Source: Onchocerca volvulus
Taxonomy: Eukaryota > Nematoda > Chromadorea > Rhabditida > Onchocercidae
NCBI GenBank assembly: GCA_000499405.2
Contig: HG738145.1
Location: 106,222-170,221 of the forward strand
DNA length: 64,000 bases
Reading direction: 5' to 3'
Part shown: positions 15,101 through 30,100 of the stretch, piece by piece
How positions within the stretch are numbered: the stretch's first letter is position 1
How the letters are laid out: each line of letters opens with the position of its first letter
The notes under the pieces: generated by a model
Database searches by the model: none
The model's input: the letters and a program-made list of their open reading frames with translations, nothing else
Told to the model about the DNA's origin: nothing
Made by a program: the position numbers and the translations under genes

Positions 15101-18100
15101 AAAGGTAGGGATACGTTAATGTGCTCCAGAGATGCAAAAAAAAAAAAAAAAATAAATAAATAGTAAAATACATTCTCGCATATTTTAAACATAATTGAAC
15201 GATATTGCCGCTTAGATAGAAACGCCGAAAGTATAATATTTTTTGATTTCGTTATCTTATGTTTACAGAACAACGGTGATGTTGCATATGGTTTTGATTT
15301 ATTATATATATGGCGATTACGTAGTAATATCGATCGACAAAAGGTAAATTTTGCATTGCCAGTCCTTTTCCAGAATTATAAATTCATTTGATTCATTGAA
15401 AAAAAAAAGTGGTTGATGTGATATATCTGGAATAATTAATGTTATAATATAGAACTCGTTCGCATGGTATCTCCATGACAATTCGTCTGATTTATAGGGT
15501 TTTAGATTTTGTACATTTTTAAAATTTGGATCTTTTCATTTTCCTTTTATTAATATTGCAGATGCGAAGCTTATTTCATAAGTGCTTCAAATTTGAATGT
15601 ATTGAAGCCGTAGCATCACTTTCATTAATTGATGAATATGTTCGAATTGGAAAAGTAGAACTAAAGCGATCAGATGCATTCCATGGACGACAAAATATGT
15701 AAACATTTCTCATCTTATTTTTTAGTTCATTAAGTTTAAGTTAATTTTGAAATTAATTTTATTGAATTGAATTGGACTAATATAAATTGAAATGAAATGA
15801 AATAATTTGTTATTTCTACAGGAAATTATTGTCATCTCAAATGAAATTGCTAGATAAACTTGCTGTTTGCGTAAAAATGAATTGGCTCACATTAATTGTT
15901 GGAAAATCTGGTTCCGGTAAATCAACAACTATAGGCATTTTGGCATCCTTACTTGGAAAAGAACTTTACACAATACATTTAACTTCGGAATCGGATTCAC
16001 TCGAACTTCTTGGTTCATTTGAGCAGGTTTTAAGAGAATTTTGATTTCAGATAATTTGAACACAACAAAAAAGATATTTTCTCGCTATGTTCAAATTTCC
16101 AATGCGATTTAGCATTGTTTAACCGTTTTATATTTAGTAGAATCATAATTCTTACAAACTAGAATAAAATCCATAATTTCAAAGCGTTAATTTATACTTT
16201 TCTTAAATTATTCGTTTTATTACATCCAGTCATTTGATTCCGTTGTAGTGTATGATGTTGTGGGAACGTTTACCTATTTTTTAGTCCAAAATTAAGAATT
16301 TTATATATTCTTAAGAGATAATATATAAATTAATTATTGTCATCACTATTAAGGTCACCGACTACATCAATTTCGCTTCCATAAAACAACATTGTCTGAA
16401 TTTACTTCAACAGTTTCCGGATTTGTCAAACGATGTAAATAATGCTGAAGATATACTTACACTGCGAATGGCTTTACAAAGTGCAATGCTTCTCGTCGAC
16501 GAAGGTTTGTATTTTTGAATTTTGAAATTTTGAAATGTAATTTCTTGGAAATTATATATATTTTTTTGATCAAAATTAATTTACATTATTTAGGTTATAT
16601 TTTGGCTCTAATAAAAAAATTTTTCAATATTTTTTCAGATATCGCCACTAAATTATCAAAATACGACAATGAACTGAGCAACAGTAAAATGCGTTTTGAA
16701 TGGCTTAACAGTCGTTTTGTTGATGCATTTATTAATGGTTATTGGATTCTGATTGAAAATGTCAATTGTTGCAGGTTGCTGTCTTTTTAAGCGCTAATTT
16801 TGAATTGTATTTTTAATTATTTGGTTAAGGTTATTCCTGTTTATGTTGAACGTCACTTTCTTATTTTTCAGTGCGGCAGTATTGGATCGATTAAATGCTT
16901 GTTTGGAAAGTAATGGAGAATTGAATTTACAAGAATGTGGTGATGGTACTTCTATTGTGAAAGCACATAATGATTTTCGGTTACTATTTGCTAATTTTAC
17001 TTTTCTGGGAGAATTACTTGAAATATTAGGAAAGTTAGAGGGAAAAATGTCGTTTTTTTTTTTTTTTGGCTCATATTTTTAACGTGACGCTTTGCGATAT
17101 TGCATAGACTGTAACTCCTCTATCGAATTTTAATTAATTTCGCAAATTTAGAGTATTTTTCACTATGGATGATGATTATGGAAGTGTTTCACGAGCTATG
17201 CGTAATCGTTCGGTGGAATTATATTTGCTTGCTGATGACAGCGCTTGGTTCAAAGTAGCGCAAGATCTGGTGGTATGTATTTGTTGTCTCTTTTTATGAT
17301 CACTCATTTTCTTCAAAAAAAATTTTGATTGATTTTTTTTTCCTTGGAAATATTTTTCTGGAAAATAAGCCAGTTCAACTTGAAAAAGGATTTCTCTGTT
17401 TCTTTCAACATTAGTTACTGTATTTTGGCTTCACAGTGCATATTTTTCTGCTTTATAAATTTTGTTTCAAGAATATGGTAATGGATACGGAAAACCAAGA
17501 TATTGTACGGGTTACATCAGCAGTAATGCAAGCATGCGAGAAACTTTCATGCTGGGAATTGTTGAAGTTAAAAACGTTTTTGAAAGAGAAGCATATGGAT
17601 TTTGAAAATGCAATAAAGGTCAGCTTTCATGATATTTCTACTGAAAACAATAGTAATAATTTTGATAACTTTCATTTGTTTTTTTTTTTGCAAATTTATA
17701 AAAATCTTCTAAATGTTCAAAATGTTTTGTAATTAATAGCATCAATATGATATGATAATAAACAAAGTAATATCTTGAAATTGTGATTTTTTTTAGGACA
17801 AATGAAATAATTCAGCTCTGAATTTCAGCATTTTAAAATAACCATGAATGAGGAAGTCATGGAAATTGATGAAAATGAGGAAGAAACTTTCATGGTTTAT
17901 CCTACTGTAGATGTTGATTTTGCTACTACATATAGCAAATGGAAAGTTCAAGTTTGGTCCCATGTTAGTCACCGTGATTGGATACTTGGTGTTCTATGGG
18001 CTACATTTTGCATTCCATTTAAACAATTGAAAATTGCAGAAATGGTTGAACTATTTAAATATGCAGGTGGCTAATTAATTTTTTCGAATAATATATGTCA

Positions 18101-21100
18101 TTAAGGAAATAATAATTGAAACAGATACGTATTTATCTTCAATATATTCTTTGTTTCTATTTCATGAGTCCATTATTTAAAATTATTATATGTGACAAAT
18201 TTCGAGAATGAAAACTGATTTAATGACAATATTATTTAGATAAGAAAACAAAAGATAAAGTCATTGAAACTATTCAAAATTTGAAACAAAATATGACATT
18301 GGATTATGATGAACGTTTTGATGGTTCTCTTACTTTACGCATTACCAAATCTCCAGACACCTATGTTGACAATGACAGGTATGGCATTATATCGCAATTG
18401 ATGCAAATAATTTCATAGAACAGAAAAATAAGCTGTAAATTTATTGGCTGTTATTATTAATATAGGATCAAAAGTCATATAAGTCATTTCCTCCTGGAGA
18501 TGATGGTAAGGTTAAAGGTCTCTATTGTGCGAAACATAAAACCAGGTTCGACTACAACTAGTGCTCTTTCCCTATTCATTCTTTCTAATTCAATTAAAAT
18601 AATAATTGATTGAAATAGACAAAATACTATGCTCACATAATATATGTAAGAAGTCATTTTTCGACGTCCCAATTCTCTATCGTTCTTAATTTCACTAATT
18701 CCTTTGATGCAGAAGATAATAATTGAGGTGCATCCAACAGCTGTGCAGTCTAAACACAGTGCATTTTTTACAGAAGCAAGTGATTGCCTGATCGGAAGCT
18801 AGGCTTTTAGAATGTAAAGAATTGGAGCTATTAAGTTTTAAGATAAGAATCATGTTCTTTTTTCAGTTTAGTTGTATTTTTGAATTACTGTCATATCAAG
18901 CTGCTTAACAGTCAAATTGTAAAATAATGCTAATGTAGTATCTTTTTACTTACATGTTGATAGATGATTTAAATTATATTTTAGGCAGTTCTACCGCTTA
19001 TGATTTATGAGCTTAAATTATATTTTATTCATTTTTTTTCTTCCCAACATTTCGAAAAGTTATTTCCATAAGCAGGTGTATTAATAAGCAAAATTTCCAG
19101 ATTCATCATCGGAATGTGCGCTTTGTGGGCAAAGTTTAGTTTAGGTAAGATTTCGATTGAGAAAGGATCTGCCGCTGACATGAGTAATCTTTTTGCTAAA
19201 AGTAAGTTCAAAATTTGAATTCGTATGTATATATTGAGATATTTCTGGAACTTTTCTATGCTGACATATGTTCAACAATTCTTTGTATATATAATTTATG
19301 AGTGAGGTACCAGCATTTCGGCGCGATTAAAGCTTACGGTTATTTGGCCTGTTTGATTTTTATTGATTAGTGTTAAGTTCCTTTAACTTTCTAGTTTTAT
19401 GTTCAGCCATTTTTCAACATTTCTTAGTTGATTCTAGATTGCAATGAGAATCTTGGTTTGGACATTTTGGAGTTCAATAATAGTAGATCATGGAGATGCT
19501 TTAAAATTTTGAAAATATTGAATTTTTAGAGAAAATACGAAGTGACCAACTTCCCTCATCCGCAATTTCATATCTGAAAGAATTGCTTAATGAATTATAC
19601 GCAAATATTTCGAAATTTTCTTCAGCGAATTCTGCGGTCTCGGATTCCTGCTCAGTAACTTTTATTTTGTTTTTGTGTTTTACCTTTTTTGTTTGCTTTG
19701 CTATCAACAAGTTAAAGACAAAACTTTCACCTTTTTACATCACTTACTTTTAAAAAATTGAACGAAAAGGACTTGTTGATAATTTTATTTCTAGATATAC
19801 AGCACATTCTTTGATGATAACAATGAGTGACTTAAATACTTAGTTACAAGTTATAGAATAGAGATATTTAATCAAGTAAGTGCGGATAAGTGTTTAAATG
19901 GCTAATTAATTGTAAATGAATTTCGAAGAATAAATATATTAGGTTATTCAGTGATTAATTATATGATAAATGAAGATGTTAACATTTTTATCAACAATTT
20001 ACCCTTCCATTCCATAAAAAACATTAAACTTTTATCATACTGAACTGCAAATAAGCATTTCACGATGTAATATTAAAATTTTTGAAAATAATTCAAATTT
20101 TTTTGTAGATTTTATGGAATATCGTACTTTTCGTTAAAACATGCCATCAACGAATGGATTTACGAAGTGCATGTGCACCACTTCATCTTGCATGGCAACG
20201 TTTGAATGATCCTTCTTATTCAAATATTTGGAGACAGTAAGTTATTGAGAAATTTCAGATAATATACGGAAAATTTTTTCAAAAAATTTTCAAAATAATG
20301 CAAATTATGCAAAAATTGTAGTTTATTTCATGTATTTAACTGATAGAATCAATGCATTCATTCATTTTGGCATAATTTCATAAAATTTGAAGTAATTTAA
20401 TTAGTAATTTACGAATAATCTATGTTATAAATAATTTAGTGCAATGGTAATGTGTTTCGTAGTGTATTGTTAGAAGTTACCATATGTAAATCTCAGAGTA
20501 AGGTTCGGTTCCGAGGTTGTCTTTTCTAGAGTTGAATTAAATGGCGATGATGGTATAAGGGTAATTTGCGTCTGAAATTTCTGATGTACAATTTATCAGT
20601 CATGCTGAGCCTTTTCATCATTTTAACTTTTGGCTTATCAATCCTTTGAAATTGAAACTTTTATTTTTCAAAAAATTGGAAGAAGGTTTAAAATGTCATA
20701 TGAAATTACAATTGGGAAGTTCATTATGTTCCCAGGTTACCTAGATAGGTAATAAGATGATTGCTAATAATTTTGTAATTTAGGTGGTCCACAGGTTTAT
20801 GTTCTGCTGCAACTGCTATCGATAAAGTATGGATGACTGATAAGAAAGCTTCAGAACGTTATTCCAATTTCCATAAAAGTTGTAGCTTTTTTGAACTCTT
20901 TCGAAGTTATGACGAATGGCGAAAGGTTAGTCTTATTTATATTTATCTATTTCAGCATATTTTTTTTCTTTAAAATAAAAAATTTATTGGATTGTCTTAG
21001 TTCTTAAGAAATTGCAGGAGAATTTAGGGTTTTTTCTTGGACAAAACTTTTCAAGATATCAAAAATTTCGAAAATCCTGAGATATAATAAGCTCTTGTAA

Positions 21101-24100
21101 GATGTTTATCTTCTTGTCTTGTTGCAGTATCAAGATGAACTGGAAAATTTGACTATAAATAGTGCTACAGTGGATAAGGAAAATTGTTCAATAGAACAAG
21201 ATATTGATCAAATCGGAAAATGTATTACTGATAAAAGTAGTGTTTTAAGCGTAGCGCTGAAATTAATGAGGGACATTTACTGTGGTTTCGCTATTTTGAA
21301 TAATCGTAATGGAAAACAGGTAATTATCTACCATAATTTTTATAAATAATGCAGTTAATTAGAAGTAATTTAATGATTATCTTTGTAGATTTGTTATATG
21401 ACTTTACTAGAATTAAACACATAATGCATGCTGTAGTAAAAGACATAAATCACATGTAATATTACAAAAAGCATTCGTTATATATTACAATGTATATACC
21501 TTTTTTATTGGTTTACATGCATCTTATTTTTTTTTTCTAAATTTTTACAGATATTGCTCGAGTTTTTATCAATATCAGCACATCATCCTATCGATCTTTG
21601 TCGTTTGGCGTGGTTAAATATTAAAGATGAAAATTGGTCGCAGATTGCATGTTTCACCCAATATCTTTGTTCAGATTTTGTTGTTGGGGAGATTGCAATT
21701 GCGTGTAAAGTAAATTATTTCGTTAAAATTTATTTTTAATCGAACAATAATCTTGCATTTTGGTATTTTTATTCAAACGGATAGATCTTTGAATTGTTTA
21801 GATCAAAAATTTTTCAAAATTTTATTTAAAAAGCAAAAAGATATCCAAAATTATAGGAAATTTGTAAGTGTCCTACGATATTTGGCAAAGTAAAGCAACT
21901 GCATAGTTAGATAAACTGAATGATGTTATGGAAGAGAACTGTTAGTCTTAAGAGAGACATATTTTTTCAATATAATACGAAATTTCATAATTAATTTTCA
22001 TCCCTTGCAGAATAGTGATCTAGCTTGGGTCACTTTGGGTACAGAATTATTTTCATCGGTATGGCGTTCGATGGGTTTTCAATTATCTTCGCAAGAGATT
22101 ACACTAGCACAGCATGGTAATTTTCCCATGGAGCAAAAACATTTGTGTGCTTATTTCTGGAAAATTGGAGTTCATTTGAAATCATTTAAATTGAAGTACA
22201 GGTTAGTTTTGATGGTGATCATATCATTTTAATTTTAATCGTGCTGTTTTAACATTGAAGCATCTTTAATGATATATTAATTATACATTTTTAAAAATTC
22301 AACTTCCCTACCTATTCTGGAATATATTTGAAATTTCAATGCACTAGAAGTTCAAAAGAAAAGAAAAACTAACTGCTATTCCACTAATTAGCGGTAGTTT
22401 TGAAGTAGAATTATGAAGCTGCTTGCTATGGTAAATCATTTTAAAACAAGCAATAAGTTTTGTTAATTAACTTTTATAAAAGCCTGATCAGATTCTTCCT
22501 GATCAGATTCTTCAACCAATGTGGGAGATAGATTATTTTAGGGAAAAACTTTTAACTATGATTGATCATTTCGAATCATTGTTGGATTCGCCATCTTCTC
22601 TCAATTCATCATCGGATGTCACTTTGTTGAGTTTAATGCGAAGATTGGAAATAATCACTTGTGCGTTATTGCCATTATCGGTCCCGGCAAAGAATTGTAT
22701 TGATCCAGTAATGAATGATGAAATGAATTTCAATTATTTGATGAATAAGGTGAGTGTCATTCGCGCATTTTTTGTTTAGAAGTATTAAAAATTTTTTATC
22801 ATTTTATAATTTTCCATATTTTTTCTAAATTCTTTAACATTACTAACGATTGTTTTGTTTTTAAAATAATTTGTGAGAATTTAGAAAAAACTGCTTGAAA
22901 ATATTATTGGCGTTTTGCAATCCTATCAAGGAATAATCAGTGGTCAAACAGATCTGGCGTTATTTTCAAATTCCATGCATCCGTTTATCAGTAGTCTTTT
23001 AAATACATATAATTCTGTGGTAAAGGAATTAGAAAATTATGCACATAATACAGTTTCTTTTCGTCCTCGATATACAGATGTAAGTTTTTAATGTTAAATC
23101 AATCTATTTTAATGTTTTCAAACAATTTAAGCGATTTTGACATGTATAGTTTCGGTTTTTTTTTTTTTTTTTTTTTTTTTTTAAGTGAATTATTATCTTA
23201 CTTTTTGTTGAGTTGTTTGATTTTGCTAAACTAAAATTTTAGCATTTTCACTGACTATTTTTGAAGGACAGAATTTTCACTGTTCATATGTCCATTTTAT
23301 TTTTAACTTAGATTAGAGCATCAGTTAGACTGTCTTTTTCTTAGTTTGCAGTGTTTAGAATTATATTTTATATAATATAATACATAATATATTTTATTTT
23401 ATATGCATAGCGCATGACTTCTCATTCATCATTCTATAGAATTTCAAAAATGTTAAATAAAATCAAAGTGTTTAGTAGTTTTTTAGAGCTTTTTTTAAAC
23501 AAAATTATTTCACTTGATGTATGTTTTCAAAATTTCTCATATAAATTTTAAAATTTTGTCAGTTTTTTCAAAAATAATTTATAGTTTCCATTACTGGCAA
23601 CAACAATGAATTCTTTCTTGGAAACAGTTCTCGAGCAGCATCGGACATTTTCCGTTATCGATTTGGATCACTTAGATTGTCTATCAGATGATAATGTTCG
23701 AATGACAGTGGCACAGATTGATACCTTTTTAACTTCGATTCAGTCTTTCTATAATGTATGTTTTGTACCGTTTCAGAAGTCAGAATTAAACATTTCGAGT
23801 AGGAAGAATTTTTAGTCTTTATTAGAATGTTTTATTTAAATTAATAATAATGCAAATTCATTTGCTTCTTTTTTTTCAGAAAATATTTTCTGAATACAGT
23901 GCTTTTACGGATATTGTCTGTCCGTTTTTCATGTTTTTGAATATTTTGGTTGCAACGGTTTCGTATAAGCGTTTTCATATGATTCAATTAATGAATTTAC
24001 GCAATTTGATTATTGCCTACAATTTCCCAGCCAAATTTCCGGTAAATTTTAACTTAATGGTTTTGGAAAATAAATGAGATTTCGGTCATTAAATCAAATT

Positions 24101-27100
24101 TGTGTTAGGTAGAAATCATAGAATTGACGACGATTTGGACATTTGAAATTATGCATATTAACTCTAATGATATAAAAACCGGAGAAGAATATTATCATTT
24201 TTGATAATCATCAAATAACTATATGTAGTATAAGCATCATAATATGAGCATCGTGACCGAAGTATCAATATAACTACTATGATATAGATAGAATAAATTG
24301 AAGATATGAAATAATAACAAGAAAATGGAAATCCGTATTTTGTTTATGGCAGCAAAGTAATGTTAACTAAATTTTTGCAGATTGAATGGAACTGTTTAAA
24401 TAATTTACCGGAAAGTGATATTTTATATAAATGGTGTATTTCGGAGAAGACAATAATGCCAAAAAGACTGCAGAAGGAATTAATTGCTCTCTGTTTGCAA
24501 AAATATAAACGAGATATGGAATGTTTTGCTGATCCCAAAGAGATAATGGTCAAGGAAATTATTGAATGGATTAGTCAGTGATATTTTATAACTTGAAAGA
24601 CAATAATTGGAATTGTTATAGTATAGTAGTGCTTATTCTTAACTTTTCATAATTAGTCATTCATTCTGCTCTTAGCATTTGGTGTCAAAAATCTCAAATT
24701 AATATCATTTTATTTAGATTATTTTTTAGTGTAAATCAGTTGATCTGAATTAAAATTAATTTTATCTTGTTTTTATTACCTTATTTAATAATACAAATAG
24801 AAGATTAGGAATTTATCAGTATGATGTAATTTTTAAAAGCAATATTTTTAAGGAAATGAGTGGTCGAAATGGTTTGAAGCTAATACAGAAAAACAGGACA
24901 AAACCTACATTTATCGGAAAAGCAGAAAACACGAAGAAGAGCTTGATGAGGATGATATTAAGGTAATGAAAAATAGTATATCAACTCTTAAGAAGCGATG
25001 ATAAGAAAAGAAGGGCAATAAATTATTCTCTGGATCTGCTTTGAGAGAATAAGATGAAAATTTGATGAATATATGCAATAATTGCGGGAAGTGGAAAATC
25101 GATCTTTTATGATTTATTCATGTGGATTGAACCGCTAATTTCCTAAGTAGGCAGTTTCAATAAGAAAAAAGATGAGATAAATATATAGGCCCTCTCACTT
25201 TAATTATCAGCTAATTGTCGGCATCTTATCACTCAAATTATATAGACTTTTGTAACTAGTAAAGAGTAAAAGATTGTCAGATATCTGCTTCATTTTGTGC
25301 AATTTTAAGGTTCGAGAGTTATTGCCAGATTTCTCGACTTTTGATGATGAACAGGATTCATGTGAAGAACCCGCGTTTTTCGCTCCACCATCTACCAGCT
25401 TCATCGATAGTGATAGTTTGACCGAAATACTTTATCAGTTGGTGAGTGAGAAATATATCTGTGGCTATGATGGTCATATGGCTTTAGCGTGGATGATGGA
25501 TACAGCATCGTCATGTGGGCTTGTGAACGATTTAGTGGATTCGAAAATTTTCGGTATTTTTTTTTTGTGAATAGCTGTCTTTATAGAGATTGCTTGAGAG
25601 TTTTATGGAATCCTCTGGAAAATTTTTGGAATTTGCAGATATTGATTCTAAACTACAAGAATTTAATTGAAAAGAGTGTTAATTATTTGTTTAATCTTCT
25701 TTCCCTTTAATTTTCCTTATTTTATTTTTCATTTTATAAACATTTAGTATTCTTTGATTCCATGTATATTTATCGTCTACCAACCTAATTACTTGTATTT
25801 CAGTTTATAATCTTCACGCATTAAATCAGTTGGATCTTAGCGAAGACATACAGATTGTTGATGTTTACCGAAAAAATAGCCGATCAGAGTTGGGAAAGTG
25901 TATTGTAGCAATGAAATTGCTGATTAAACGTGTGTATTGGTTGAAAGAAAAATGGCCTGAAATGACAGTTCTAGATGGTATATTACAGGTGATACATTTT
26001 TTTAATATATATCATGTTAATATAATAATTTATGATAATTTACGGATAATAGAAATGAATCTGTCATGAGAATATATGATAAATTATGTGTAATTTACAA
26101 AATATATAATTAGTGAGTTTTAAGTGATTTAAAATGAGAGTTTTAAACAATTCTCAAACAGTTATCTAATATGGTATAACTAGTTTATAAATGACTGCCG
26201 ATTTGATATAGAAATGAATAGATTAATGTACAAAAATGATAAATCGTAGGAAATTTAATTTGATCCTGTAATTAATTAAAATTGAACAATTTCCAATTTT
26301 CTCTTTTTAATTTTGATCTATTTGTTATTTTCTTTAATTTTTTTTTTTTTTTTTTTTGCAGCGGGTGCATAAGATATTGTCTACATCAATGGCAACTCCG
26401 CAAATGCAGTTTGCGGCACTTCTTGAACGTCTACTTGGTAAGATATATAGTGATTAATATCACAAATTATCTGTTTTTATCGATGTTGCATTAAAGATGA
26501 CATTTATTACATATCGGCCATTTCCTTTATTCTAAACCATTTTTCGGAACTGAAAGCCTTATGCTGCTGCTTTTTTTTTTTTCATCTCGCTATTTTCTAG
26601 AGTTTTCTCCAAAGTGAACCGATGAAATGTTTTTTCTTATTAAATTCATTAGTAGGAAAAGAGATATAAGGAGGAAGTTAATCTTTCATTTATAAAATAT
26701 TGGGTTTCTTTTAGCTGAAGCAGATCTATGGGAGAAAGTAGCTGATCGGAATCATTCGTTAGTAAATGAACTTGAAGAATTGCGGCATTTATTGGTTAAA
26801 TGGAGAAAGATGGAAGTGTTATGTTGGAATAATTTACTTGAACAAGTACAGGTTAGTTAGTTTTACGTTTGCCGTAGCTGCATGCCAAGTCGATATTCGA
26901 AATATTCTATCTTCTTTGTGAAGTAAGATGCATTAAATTTTTAGAAAACTTTTCTTGTTGTTAAAGCTTGTTAAATTTTTTATTTTTTTAGAATTATTTT
27001 TAAGGTGAAATGAAAGAGTTGAAAAGTAGCTATTACACATGTTTTTATAATTTCATTTAAAATCTATTCAAATTATTTTGCGTAATTGATGAAATGCTTG

Positions 27101-30100
27101 AAAAACTGTTTTTAGACCGATTGTCGTGCACAGACATTGCTAATGTCATGGCCACTTTTCGAAGCGCTAGATAAAGTGGATAAAAGTGACGATGAGATTT
27201 TAGCAATGACAATTGAGTGGATGCAAAATTCGACGATTATTGATTTTAAAGCTCGGCTAGTGACTGCTGAATTGCTTATCAAGTTTATCAAACTGACGAA
27301 AAATTGTATGAGGGACAAATTATGTCAACGCTTGAAATCAGTAGTTGCATATTTTCGGTTCTTTGATACTGTAAGTTTTTTTTTTTTTCAAATTGAAAAA
27401 TTGAAAAGTTAGAAATAATAAGGTAAGAGTGAGTCCCATTTGGCTTAAAAGGATTCAAAATTGTGCTGGGAGATTTCGGAGGATTTGCAGTAGGAACGGG
27501 AGGAAATCCAGATATTCCGAATAAGATTACTATCGCGGCCAGTATGCAGTCTGAATTGAAAGTGTGAAAAACCGGCTTTGTTGTGAAATCTAATTTTCCA
27601 GTTAAATATGGAATTTAGATTATTGTTAGTTAAGAGTTAAGAACAAGGTTTAATTTACTAATTGAAATAAGCAGTCCGGTTTTAAAAATTAACCAACACC
27701 TAGAGTTTTATTGCCACTCTCAATCTAATTAATTGAAGTGAAATTATTTTAAAAACAGTTCAAAATTCGCAACTAATTTTCTGTTCTGTATTCATTTCTA
27801 TGCAAGGAATTTTGAGAATCAACAATTTCAATTTTTGGCTGATGTTTCGACAAATTTTAATTTTAGATAATTGAAAAGAAATTAGACGCGCAGAAAGAAC
27901 CAATAGAAAAGCAGCTAAATGATTTTGTAAAGATCATGAAATACAATGATTTAAATTTATGGAGTGTGAAAGCATCAGCTCAGAAAGCTCATAAACAATT
28001 GTTTCGTCTGCTGAAACAGTTCAGACTATCCGGCAATGACTTGATTGCTCCTTTGCTTGATGAAATTCCACCGATGCTACCGACAACAGATCATGAGACT
28101 AAAGTGACATTTGCTAATGATCGAATAATACCATGTAATGATTTCTATGCGAAACGCGCCGTTGATTTGACGTTGAAAATTGCGACACATTTCATGGATG
28201 ACATGCATTTCGATGATATTCAAGAAGTAAGATTTACAATATGTCATATGAAAAATTATTCTCGAAAAGTTAATGAAAAAATAAATTAACAAGCCAAAGG
28301 CAATCTCATCTTATCTTGCCGATTTTATCATATAATATCAGCATGTTTTTCATCAAGTTTTTTTGTGGATTTGATTTTAATTCATTTGGTATTAAATCAA
28401 AATTAACAAATCATTTGGTATAGAATTGTCCGATGATGACATTAGAACACATCGATTTGACTTCTTGTTAAACTAAAGTTTCTTGTCAAACATCATCACT
28501 ATCAATTCATTCTATACTTTTTTCCAATGTATAAACCATCACAATGATTAAATTATGCGTAATTGTAATTGATTTAGTTTTCGTACACCATTTCTTTATA
28601 TAAGAAACCATGAATTATTTTCATCTTTTTGCAAGTTTCTTGTAAATTTTATTTTCTTCAAATTGCCGAAATTTCAGTTAACGGAATTTGTTAAGTGTTG
28701 TAACGATCTTATTCGTAAAGATATTCGATACGAGGGTGACGACAGTGAAAAAGAAAAACAGCAAGGTCGTGCATTAAGTGAACGACAAAAAGTATGTTTA
28801 TTTTACATCTTTCTTAGTAATGTTTAAATATATATGCATGGATGAAATGTGTGAAGAAGAAGATTTGAATATAGTTGTGATATAAATATATGTTCCCCAG
28901 TATAAAAGAAATTCAATTTATCTTCATATTATAAAGATAAATTAGTAGGAGGTGATGTGATTTTTAATTTTACAATGTTCTTCATATAGGTATAGCGGAA
29001 TTGAAAATTTATTTGCGAATATAATAAAAATTCTGCCTTATGCTAAGGCTTCTTATCAGTTTGTTAGCAGTTTAATTAATTTAACAAATGAGAAAATCAT
29101 TGATAGAGAATTATACTTGTAGTTTTATTCTTTTTCTCTTTCTTTCGAATTGATGTTATGTTGGATTCTCCGATTTCGAGATCATGCTTTAACAGATTTC
29201 AAAGAATGAGAGTAATGTAATATTATTATAGATTTCGGAATAATTTATTACGGCTTTTCTGAAATTCTTAAACTACTTTCAGGCAATTGCACGTTTATTC
29301 AAGAATAGTGTTGCAGTTGGTCTAAGTAGTCGAAAAGGTTTAACAGTTAATGCGGAACAATTAACAGCTAATGTTGTTGCTGGAATGTCTGAAGATGATA
29401 CGATGTTGACGAAGGTCTGTCAAGTTTAATTTTAAGCTATAACTATTGCGGTGAAGAAAGAGAGATCGAAGGAATTAAAAATAAGAGTGGATCTTTTAGT
29501 TATTCGGGATTGATGATAATAATAATGTGTTGAGAAGTAGCGGTTTCTTGAAAATCGACAATAGTGCTTTTCAGCAAGACTCTTTTCTCAAATATGAGAA
29601 CAGAAAATATGATTCGTTTTTAGAAAGTAGCAAGTAAGCATAATTCATTCATAAGTTTTGAATTTTCTAAAAAATTTGGATTTATTTGTTCTATATACAA
29701 AATTCTCTTCGCATTGCAAACAAAATTTTGTAAATGAAACAAATTCAAATTTCATTTGTTAATTATTAGTATCATAGATCAGTAGATTTTGACCAAGAAT
29801 TGTGAAATATATTGTATTGTTTACATATAGCCGCGTTATTTGTGTCAAAATTTTTATATTTAGTTCATAAGACATGGAGGAGCATCACGAAATATTGTTT
29901 TGAAAAATTTTCATAAACCAAATACTCAAATCGGTGCGAAAACGATGAGCCAGTTAAAGGGACTCACCGAATTCATCTTGAACGAATTATATTTGTGTCA
30001 TCAAACTGTGACATCCTTGAGAGAAACACTGAAAACAATGGACAAAGCTAAGAAAATGTTGTTGAATTATTTAGAAAATGTTAAGGTACTCAAGTTTTTC

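Noticed and set aside
20536..20584. C/D-box snoRNA-like pair (GATGATGG ... CTGA) in a midasin intron
   Set aside because: Boxes are poor, spacing is too short and no terminal stem was found.
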